Source: Gimesia alba
GTDB taxonomy: Bacteria > Planctomycetota > Planctomycetia > Planctomycetales > Planctomycetaceae
Direction: 5' to 3'
Assembly (NCBI RefSeq): GCF_007744675.1
Contig: NZ_CP036269.1
Location: 2,521,546-2,585,545 of the forward strand
Length of the DNA: 64,000 nt
Of the stretch, positions 1 to 7,250 are shown piece after piece (within the stretch, counting starts at the first letter, position 1; the number at the start of each line of letters is the position of its first letter). The notes below the pieces were generated by a model. It was not told where the DNA came from and ran no database searches. It saw only the letters and a list, made by a program, of their open reading frames with translations. The translations under genes were made by a program, and so were the position numbers.

Positions 1-1
1 A

Positions 2-1075
2 CTGGTGGTCGCGGGTTTTGTCGTGCTGGTACTGTCGATTGCCTGGCTTTCGGGGATGTTTGAGCCGAAGGTGAAATCAGACTGGCATGAACGAGGCGTG
101 CGGCGGCATACCACCGAGCCGGTATCCGAAGTGCATGAGGTGACGAAACCTTATGTTGAGGAAGCGGTCGGAACGCTCAAAGCATCGAGTCGCACGATTG
201 TGGCGTCCAAGGTTCTGGCGACGATTGAAAAGATCAACGTGAAAGCCGGGGATCAGGTCACCAAAGGGCAGACGTTAATTGTGCTGGATGCCAAAGAGTA
301 TCAGGCGCGTCTGAGTCAGGCGAAACAATCACTGGTAGCCGCAACCGCCACCCGTGACGAGGCGGAAAAAGAGTTTAAAAGAGTTGAAACACTCTTGAGA
401 AAGAACGTGGTGACGAAGTCTGACTTCGATCGGGCGAAGCGGCAACTGGAAGTGGCGAAAGCGGAAGAGTCACGCGCCAAACAGGCGGTTACGGAAGCGG
501 AAATCTTATTATCCTATACCACGATCAAGGCGGCGAAGAACGGTCGAATTGTGGATCGCTTTGCTGAACCGGGCGACATCGCGAATCCGGGGGCACCACT
601 ATTGGTATTATATGACGCGACTTCCTTGAGGCTCGAAGCACCAGTGATGGAGCATCTGGCCGTCAAACTGAGGCCCGGGGATGAACTCAAGGTCTATGTG
701 GATGCATTGAACCGTGAGTTCAACGCGACGATTGACGAAATTGTGCCTCAGGCGGATGCGCCCAGTCGCTCGTTTCTGGTCAAAGCCAGTTTGCCTCGTT
801 CGGAAGATCTGTATGAAGGAATGTTCGGCCGACTGCGGATTCCCGCCGGAAGTCGCAAGCATCTTTGTCTGGATATGGATGCGATCGAGCGCATCGGTCA
901 ACTCGAATTTGTGAATGTGCTTCGTCCCGATGGAACTCTGGAACGACGTTTTATCAAAACCGGACAAGTCGGCATTCCCGGTCGCCAGGAGGTCTTAAGC
1001 GGCCTTCAGGCGGGAGAGCAGGTGATTCTGAAACCGAATTCTCCAGCGAAGGAGTCCAGCACCGATGACAAATAA
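2..1075 (+). CDS. RND efflux periplasmic adaptor subunit (HlyD/MFP family), 5' partial
   Basis: Adaptor (membrane fusion) protein that would link the inner-membrane RND pump encoded next to it with an outer-membrane channel. The visible N-terminus is a hydrophobic membrane anchor. Then come the first half of a lipoyl/barrel-sandwich domain (about residues 50-95, including VKAGDQVTKGQTL), an alpha-helical hairpin rich in Ala, Lys and Glu (about 95-165), the second lipoyl half (FAEPGDIANPGAPLL) and beta-barrel and membrane-proximal domains. The reading frame stays open to the left edge, so the GTG at position 5 is probably internal and the true start lies outside the window. The 3' end overlaps the pump gene by 11 bases, which implies an operon with translational coupling. 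The substrate cannot be told from the sequence. Confidence 0.9.
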   Translation: MVVAGFVVLVLSIAWLSGMFEPKVKSDWHERGVRRHTTEPVSEVHEVTKPYVEEAVGTLKASSRTIVASKVLATIEKINVKAGDQVTKGQTLIVLDAKEYQARLSQAKQSLVAATATRDEAEKEFKRVETLLRKNVVTKSDFDRAKRQLEVAKAEESRAKQAVTEAEILLSYTTIKAAKNGRIVDRFAEPGDIANPGAPLLVLYDATSLRLEAPVMEHLAVKLRPGDELKVYVDALNREFNATIDEIVPQADAPSRSFLVKASLPRSEDLYEGMFGRLRIPAGSRKHLCLDMDAIERIGQLEFVNVLRPDGTLERRFIKTGQVGIPGRQEVLSGLQAGEQVILKPNSPAKESSTDDK

Positions 1076-4000
1076 GCGGGATGAGATTTCCGACGAAAAT
1101 GTTGGTTTCCTGACGCGTGTGGTGGAAGTCTTTCTGCGTGGCGACGTGGCGATTCTGCTGATTATTGTTTCGCTGATGTTAGGCGCTGCCGCCTTATGGC
1201 TGACGCCTCGTGAAGAGGAACCACAGATCGTGGTCCCGATGGCGGATGTCTTTGTGAGTGCGCCCGGCCTGTCAGCCGAAGAGGTCGAAGCCAAGGTCAC
1301 GGATCGACTGGAGAAGCTGCTGTACCAGATTGATGGCGTGGAGTACTTGTATTCGATGTCCAAGCCCGGTCAGTGTGTGGTCACAGTCCGATTTTATGTC
1401 GGTGAGGATCGGGAAGACTCTCTGGTGAAGCTGTACAACAAGATCAATTCATCGACCGATCTGATTCCGCCGGGGGTCACCTCGTGGGTGATTAAACCGA
1501 TTGAAGTGGACGATGTTCCGATTGTGATTGCCACGCTCTGGAGTGAGGATCCCGAACTTCACAGCGACCACGAATTACGCCGGATCGCCGAAGAAGTTCA
1601 GCTTGAACTGCAAGCGATTCCCAACACCAACCGTGTAGAAGTGGTCGGCGGCCGTCCGCGGCGGATTCGTGTCGAGCTCGATGCGCAGCGACTGGCGGCT
1701 CACAAGACATCACCTCTGCAGATTCGTAATGCGCTCAAGGTCAGCAATGTGATGATTCGGGCGGGGGAATTTGAACAACAGGACCAGCAGTTCATTGTTG
1801 AGTCGGGTACGTTTATCAAGGATGTGTCCGATCTGGAAAATATCGTGGTGAATGTATCGGGAGACCGACCGGTTTACCTCAAAAATGTCGCGAAGGTGGT
1901 GGATGGTCCGGCTGAAGTCGAAGGTTACAGTTGGATCGGCTTCGGAGCCGCAGATGAATCGCATGCCAGCGAAGACCAGTTGTATCCCGCCGTCCATCTT
2001 TCCGTTGCCAAACGGAAGGGGACAAATGCGGTCTGGGTGGCGACAGCGGTGGAAGAGCGACTGCAAGCGCTGTCTATCACCCACTTACCTGATGGCGTTG
2101 AATATCGCATCACCCGCGATTACGGCGAGACTGCTAATGAAAAAGTGAACGAACTGGTCGAAGGTCTGATTGTCGCCGTGCTGACGGTGATTGCGCTGAT
2201 TGGGTTTGTGATCGGTTGGAGAGCGGCGCTGGTGATTGCGCTGGCGATACCCGTCTGTTACAGCCTGACGTTGTTCGTCAATCTGACCGCCGGATATACG
2301 ATCAACCGCGTAACCATGTTCGCGCTGATTCTGGCGTTAGGACTGCTGGTGGACGATCCGATTACAGACGTCGAAAATATCGCCCGATACTTTGCGATGC
2401 GAATTCTACCGCCGCGTCAATCGGTGTTGCGTGCGGTGCAGGAAGTGCGCCCCGCGTTAATACTTTCCACATTGGCGATCATCGTCAGCTTTTTGCCTTT
2501 AGCATTTATTACCGGCATGATGGGCCCTTACATGGCGCCGATGGCGTTAAACGTGCCGCTGACCGTGACGTTTTCAACATTCGTGGCATTTATGATTACG
2601 CCCTGGCTGGCGATGGTCTCTCTCAGGAAACTTTCACAAACTAAGGAAGAGAGTGAACGTTCTTATGACCTGACAAAACAGCCGTTGTATCGGTTGTCGC
2701 GTGCGATTCTCGGGCCAATTCTCTCCAGGCGAATTTATTCCTGGGGGGTATTGTTTGGAATCGTATTACTGCTCATCGGTGCGATGACGCTGCCGGTCAT
2801 GCGGCTGGTGCCTGTCAAAATGCTGCCTTATGACAATAAGAATGAATTTCAGGTGGTGCTGGATATGCCGGAAGGGACCTCTCTCGAACGGACGGCCGCC
2901 GCAGCCACGCAGATCGGCGAATATTTAAGCGGTGTCTCGGAAGTACGCGATTATGAAATCTACGTCGGGCAGGCTTCGCCGATGGACTTCAACGGAATGG
3001 TGCGGCACTACTTTCTGCGAAACGCCTCTTCTCTAGCCGACATCCGTGTGAATCTGATTGGGAAAGATCATCGCGTTGCCCAGTCTCACGAAATCATCTT
3101 GCGTCTCCGTGAGCCCTTAACGGAATTGGCCAACACACTGGGGGCAAAATTAAAGCTGGTGGAAGTGCCGCCGGGACCTCCGGTACTGTCAACGATCACC
3201 GCGGAAGTTTATGGGCCTCCGGGAAAAACGTATTCCGATCTGATCGATGTGGCCCGTCAAGTGGAAGGTCGTCTGGCTGGCGAACCGGGTGTGGTAGATG
3301 TCGACTTGAGTGCCGAAGAGGATCAGATCCGCTGGGTGTTTGACGTCGATAAACCGAAGGCGGCGCTGTCAGGAATTTCCACAGAAGCGGTCGCTGAAAC
3401 GATTCGCATCGCACTCAACGGAGATAAATCAACGGTCCTGCATCTGCCGCATGAGGTGGAGCCGCTCTGGATCGAACTTAAGCTGCCGCGGTCCAACCGG
3501 TCTGCCATTGATGATCTGGAAGAACTCTATGTGCAGGGGAGCGGCGGTCAGGTCGTGCAACTGGGGGCGCTCGGAAAATTCAAGAAAACACTCGAAGACA
3601 AAACCATCTATCATAAAAATTTGAAACGCGTTGTATACGTCTATGCGGAAGTCGCCGGCCGACCGCCGGCCGATGCGATTCTGGATTTGGAAGCCGATCG
3701 GCAAACAGGTCCTGTCCAGAATTCAGGTGAGGTGCGACCTGTGGAAGACCGCACGTGGATGTCACCAGGTGGATGGGTTGGCTGGTGGATCCCCGCCGGC
3801 TATTCCGTGAACTGGGCGGGTGAAGGGGAATGGAAGATTACCCTGGATGTCTTTCGAGATCTGGGCTTCGCGTTTGCAGCAGCGTTACTGAGTATTTTTA
3901 TTATTTTGATGTTTCAAACCGGCTCGCGGACATTGCCGGTGTTGATCATGCTGGCGATCCCGCTGACGTTAATCGGCATTTTGCCCGGCTTCTGGTTGCT

Positions 4001-4406
4001 GAACGTAATCATGGATGTGCCGGTGGGCGGGTATCCCAATCCGGTCTTCTTCACAGCAACAGCCATGATCGGCATGATTGCGCTGGCGGGAATCGTGGTG
4101 CGGAATTCGGTCGTGTTGATTGACTTTATTCACCTGGCGCGAAAAGAAGGCTTCCCGCTTCAGGAAGCGGTCATTCGCTCGGTTGCCGTTCGCACGCGAC
4201 CGATTTTACTGACAGCGGGCACCACGCTGCTGGCGAATTGGGTGATCACGCTCGATCCGGTCTTTTCCGGGTTGGCCTGGGCAATCATTTTCGGCATTCT
4301 GACATCAACCATGTTCACACTGATAGTGATTCCGGTGACCTACTGGTTGCTGTATCAGCGCGAAGAAACGGAGCAGACCGCTCCGGTCGCAGAAAGCGAT
4401 GTCTGA
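1065..4406 (+). CDS. Efflux RND transporter permease subunit (AcrB/HAE family)
   Basis: Proton-driven inner-membrane pump of 1113 residues, near the usual length of about 1030-1100. One transmembrane helix lies at about residues 27-47, followed by a large periplasmic loop. A cluster of helices spans about 365-530, a second periplasmic loop follows, and the last helices lie at about 940-1100, giving the two-repeat RND layout. The proton-relay helix keeps the Asp pair (GLLVDDPITDVENI, about residue 430), although the segment after it differs from the common DDAIVVVEN. In the later relay helix the usual Lys appears as Arg (AGIVVRNSVVLID). It overlaps the adaptor gene. Drug-type versus metal-type substrate is unresolved; the absence of Met clusters in the helices argues mildly against a CusA-type metal pump. 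Confidence 0.93.
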   Translation: MTNKRDEISDENVGFLTRVVEVFLRGDVAILLIIVSLMLGAAALWLTPREEEPQIVVPMADVFVSAPGLSAEEVEAKVTDRLEKLLYQIDGVEYLYSMSKPGQCVVTVRFYVGEDREDSLVKLYNKINSSTDLIPPGVTSWVIKPIEVDDVPIVIATLWSEDPELHSDHELRRIAEEVQLELQAIPNTNRVEVVGGRPRRIRVELDAQRLAAHKTSPLQIRNALKVSNVMIRAGEFEQQDQQFIVESGTFIKDVSDLENIVVNVSGDRPVYLKNVAKVVDGPAEVEGYSWIGFGAADESHASEDQLYPAVHLSVAKRKGTNAVWVATAVEERLQALSITHLPDGVEYRITRDYGETANEKVNELVEGLIVAVLTVIALIGFVIGWRAALVIALAIPVCYSLTLFVNLTAGYTINRVTMFALILALGLLVDDPITDVENIARYFAMRILPPRQSVLRAVQEVRPALILSTLAIIVSFLPLAFITGMMGPYMAPMALNVPLTVTFSTFVAFMITPWLAMVSLRKLSQTKEESERSYDLTKQPLYRLSRAILGPILSRRIYSWGVLFGIVLLLIGAMTLPVMRLVPVKMLPYDNKNEFQVVLDMPEGTSLERTAAAATQIGEYLSGVSEVRDYEIYVGQASPMDFNGMVRHYFLRNASSLADIRVNLIGKDHRVAQSHEIILRLREPLTELANTLGAKLKLVEVPPGPPVLSTITAEVYGPPGKTYSDLIDVARQVEGRLAGEPGVVDVDLSAEEDQIRWVFDVDKPKAALSGISTEAVAETIRIALNGDKSTVLHLPHEVEPLWIELKLPRSNRSAIDDLEELYVQGSGGQVVQLGALGKFKKTLEDKTIYHKNLKRVVYVYAEVAGRPPADAILDLEADRQTGPVQNSGEVRPVEDRTWMSPGGWVGWWIPAGYSVNWAGEGEWKITLDVFRDLGFAFAAALLSIFIILMFQTGSRTLPVLIMLAIPLTLIGILPGFWLLNVIMDVPVGGYPNPVFFTATAMIGMIALAGIVVRNSVVLIDFIHLARKEGFPLQEAVIRSVAVRTRPILLTAGTTLLANWVITLDPVFSGLAWAIIFGILTSTMFTLIVIPVTYWLLYQREETEQTAPVAESDV

Positions 4407-4443
4407 CCGCGGCGTTGCGACTCTCTGAGACTATTGCTATTTT

Positions 4444-4475
4444 CTAAAGTGATGAATCAATCAAAGTCACTTTAG
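4444..4475. promoter_or_regulatory. Perfect 9-bp inverted repeat between the RND operon and the oxidoreductase gene
   Basis: CTAAAGTGA (4444-4452) and TCACTTTAG (4467-4475) are exact reverse complements separated by 14 bases. The repeat ends just before the AGAGGAA ribosome-binding site of the next gene. The stem is AT-rich and no T-run follows, so a regulator-binding site or an RNA hairpin near the start codon is as likely as a terminator. Confidence 0.5.
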
Positions 4476-4489
4476 AGGAATCGGTACTT

Positions 4490-5866
4490 ATGTCAGACCT
4501 GCCGGAAACAATCAGTCGCACGTGGGAGATTCCGTTACGTGCTTCCGTGGACGTGGCTGTGATCGGTGGTGGCTCCGCCGGGGTGGCTGCTGCGGCAGCG
4601 GCCGCGCGGAATGGAGCGTCGACCGTGCTGGTTGAACGCTATGGTTTTCTCGGTGGGACCTCGACGGCCGGGATGGTCGGTCCTTTTATGACGTCGTATA
4701 CTCCGGATGGTAAACGCCAACTCGTTGCGGGACTGTTTCAGGAAGTCATCGATCGCATGGTGGCGATGGGAGGCGCCGTCGATCCTGCGACGACAGAAGC
4801 CGGTTCTGCCTGGGCCTCGTTTATCGAACTGGGACATGCCAACGTGACGCCGTTTCACGTTGAAGCTTTGAAGATGGCGACTCTGGAAATGGTGTGTGAT
4901 GCCGGTGCGCAAATTCGTTTTCATACGTCGTTTGTTGATGTCGTGATGGATGGGGAACGAATTCGCGATATCATCATCCTTGATAAGGCCGGCCTGGGAT
5001 TGCTGCGCCCCCAAGTGGTGATTGATACTTCGGGAGATGGTGATATCGCTGCGAAAGCAGGGGCGCCGTTTGAAGTGGGCCGACGTGAAGATGGCAAGAT
5101 GATGCCGGTCACGTTGTTTCTGACGATAGGAAATGTCGATGATGCGCGTGTGGAAGCCTGGATGCGGGAACACGAAAAGTTGCATCCCGGGGAGCGTCTG
5201 TTTGAGTGCATTGTGAAGGAAGCGCGAGAACGCGGCGAATGGACGTTGGAACGCGAGTTTCTGAATATCTATCGCGAGCCGACGCCCGGTCAATGGCGGG
5301 TGAATTCGACGCGTATTCAAAATGTGGACGGGACCAACCCCGATGATCTGTCGCGAGCGGAAATCGAAGGGCGGCGTCAAGCGTGGGAGTTGATCCGCTT
5401 TTTCCGTTCCCACTGTCCCGGACTGGAACATGCGCAGTTGATCGCGACGGGAACGCAGGTTGGTGTTCGCGAAACGCGGCATATTCTGGGAGACTATGTG
5501 CTCAACGGTCAGGATGTACTCGAAGGTCATAAGTTTGAGGATGGGATCGCCCAGTGTTCGTATCCGATTGACATTCATGATCCGCAGGGACCGCGGGGGC
5601 GACTGGAAGGAATTCATGCCGACCATTATGAGATACCGTACCGCTGTCTGGTGCCGCGACAGGTGAATAATCTGCTGGTGGCCGGCCGACCGATCTCCGC
5701 CGACCATGAAGGCGCCGCTTCGGCTCGCGTCATTCCGCCCTGTTATGCGACCGGAGAGGCGGCAGGTACCGCGGCGAGTCTGTCGATCAAGCAAGGTGTG
5801 ACTCCACGAGAAGTGGATGTTGAGTTACTTCGTTCGACACTGCGAGAGCAGGGTGCCATTGTGTAA
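4490..5866 (+). CDS. FAD-dependent oxidoreductase
   Basis: 458-residue flavoprotein of the FAD-dependent oxidoreductase family common in planctomycetes (PF12831-like). A dinucleotide-binding fold begins at about residue 21 with VAVIGGGSAGVAAAA, followed by the acidic end of strand two (LVERYG) and a glycine-rich GGTSTAGMVGPF segment. A second FAD-contact region is at VVIDTSGDGDIAAKAGAPF. The C-terminal part carries the NNLLVAGRPISADHEG and GEAAGTAASL motifs seen in this family. The start is supported by AGAGGAA about 10 bases upstream. There is no signal peptide, so it is cytoplasmic. The substrate is unknown. It lies 72 bases ahead of a Gfo/Idh/MocA dehydrogenase, so the two probably serve one sugar or polyol catabolic step, which is inference. 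Confidence 0.88.
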   Translation: MSDLPETISRTWEIPLRASVDVAVIGGGSAGVAAAAAAARNGASTVLVERYGFLGGTSTAGMVGPFMTSYTPDGKRQLVAGLFQEVIDRMVAMGGAVDPATTEAGSAWASFIELGHANVTPFHVEALKMATLEMVCDAGAQIRFHTSFVDVVMDGERIRDIIILDKAGLGLLRPQVVIDTSGDGDIAAKAGAPFEVGRREDGKMMPVTLFLTIGNVDDARVEAWMREHEKLHPGERLFECIVKEARERGEWTLEREFLNIYREPTPGQWRVNSTRIQNVDGTNPDDLSRAEIEGRRQAWELIRFFRSHCPGLEHAQLIATGTQVGVRETRHILGDYVLNGQDVLEGHKFEDGIAQCSYPIDIHDPQGPRGRLEGIHADHYEIPYRCLVPRQVNNLLVAGRPISADHEGAASARVIPPCYATGEAAGTAASLSIKQGVTPREVDVELLRSTLREQGAIV

Positions 5867-5938
5867 ATGCCGCGGGTGCGTCTCATCACTAATTCCGAAT
5901 CTATCTGTTCGACGTCCTGAGCCAATTGAGGTGATACC

Positions 5939-6946
5939 ATGAGTCAATCAAACAATGTTCGCTGGGCTGTGATTGGTCTGGGGTGGTTTGGAGAAGTCCA
6001 CGCCGACAATCTGTCTGAAATGCCGGAGATTGAACTGGCGGCACTCTGTACGCGACGCCCTGACAGGTTGAACGAAGTGAGCGATCGGTTGGGAGTCGAA
6101 CGGCGGTATACTGACTATCGTGAGCTGCTGGCGGACCCCGAGATTGATGTCGTCAGCATTACGACGCACATCAATGATCACCGCGAGATTGCAATCGACG
6201 CTTTGCGCAGCGGGAAGCATGTGTTGCTGGAAAAGCCGATGGCACCGACGCTGGCAGACTGTGAGCAAATCATGGAAGCCGCCCGGAATGCAGACGGCTT
6301 TTTGATGGTCGGTCATATTTGCCGCTTTGATCCGCGGGTGACGATGGCCAAACAGGCCATCGAGGAGGGGCGAATTGGAGACATCATTTCGATGCACGCA
6401 CGACGGAATCTATCGAAGGAAATCGGCGAGACCGCGCTCGAGAATATTTCGGCTTTGATGGGGGACGGCATTCATGACGCGGACCTGATGCTCTGGTTCA
6501 GTCAGGCGAATGTGTCCACGGTCTATGCGCAGGAAGTGCATCCTGGTCAGAGTAAATATCCGGATGCTGGCTGGTCGATAGCGCGACTCGATAGTGGCGC
6601 GGTTGCGGTGGTTGAGTCGGTCTGGCATCTACCGAAAACGACACCGTATACGATTGACGCGCGCATGGAAATCATCGGTACTGAAGGGGCACTGTATATC
6701 AACTGCGGCGAGGCGGGCCTGGCGATACACGATGCGCAAGGCGTCAAGCTGCCGGATACGATGTACTGGCCGCGTCCGTTGGGCAGCTATTTTGGCGTGT
6801 TACAGGAAGAACTGCGTTATTTCGCTAAATGTGTTCGCAGCGGCGAGACGCCACAGCGGATTACACCAGCGGAGTCGTGTGCGGCTGTCGCCTGGATGGC
6901 GGCGGCGACAGAGTCGGCACAGACGGGAGCGGTGATCACGCTTTGA
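5939..6946 (+). CDS. Gfo/Idh/MocA family NAD(P)-dependent oxidoreductase
   Basis: 335-residue dehydrogenase of the glucose-fructose oxidoreductase / inositol dehydrogenase family. The N-terminal Rossmann fold starts at about residue 9 with AVIGLGWFGEVHADNL. The family EKPMAPT motif, whose Lys is normally catalytic, is at about residue 99. The C-terminal alpha/beta dimerisation domain contains MGDGIHDADLMLWF, where the His corresponds to the usual catalytic HxxD region. GAGGTGAT lies 6 bases before the ATG and fixes the start. It follows the FAD oxidoreductase on the same strand and is likely cotranscribed. The substrate (inositol, a sugar or another cyclitol) cannot be read from the sequence. 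Confidence 0.93.
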   Translation: MSQSNNVRWAVIGLGWFGEVHADNLSEMPEIELAALCTRRPDRLNEVSDRLGVERRYTDYRELLADPEIDVVSITTHINDHREIAIDALRSGKHVLLEKPMAPTLADCEQIMEAARNADGFLMVGHICRFDPRVTMAKQAIEEGRIGDIISMHARRNLSKEIGETALENISALMGDGIHDADLMLWFSQANVSTVYAQEVHPGQSKYPDAGWSIARLDSGAVAVVESVWHLPKTTPYTIDARMEIIGTEGALYINCGEAGLAIHDAQGVKLPDTMYWPRPLGSYFGVLQEELRYFAKCVRSGETPQRITPAESCAAVAWMAAATESAQTGAVITL

Positions 6947-7250
6947 TTTTGCTCCTGAAATTTTAGAAAACCGTGAACTGAAGAATACGGATTAGGGAAG
7001 CAGGGTAACTGGCTCAGTTCGAAGTTTTCTCTGGCATTTTCCTGAAATTTTGATATGCTATTCTATTGATGCGTGTGTTCTGTTGAGGACAGATGTTTCA
7101 ACAGGATGCCTCGCTCTCCTACCTGTATTCTCGCCCGCGATGTGAGCGCTTTTGCTCGCAGTGCCGAATTTGATAACCCTGATTTATCTGCGTCTTTTTG
7201 CTGTGACTTTTTTGTCAACTGCATTCGCGTAGAACTCCGATGGTTAAAAT
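6947..7250. other. Intergenic region with direct repeat and promoter-like sequence
   Basis: No convincing gene. The 11-mer CCTGAAATTTT occurs twice, at 6954-6964 and 7041-7051. An AT-rich stretch with TATGCT/TATTCT boxes follows the second copy at about 7054-7065 and could be the -10 region for the cytochrome gene starting at 7251. A 102-codon open frame crosses into the next gene out of frame and has no coding character. Confidence 0.4.

Noticed and set aside
4535-5794. 419-codon open frame on the minus strand opposite the FAD oxidoreductase
   Set aside because: It is fully antisense to a gene with clear FAD-binding motifs. Its translation has no domain and a biased His/Arg composition typical of shadow frames.
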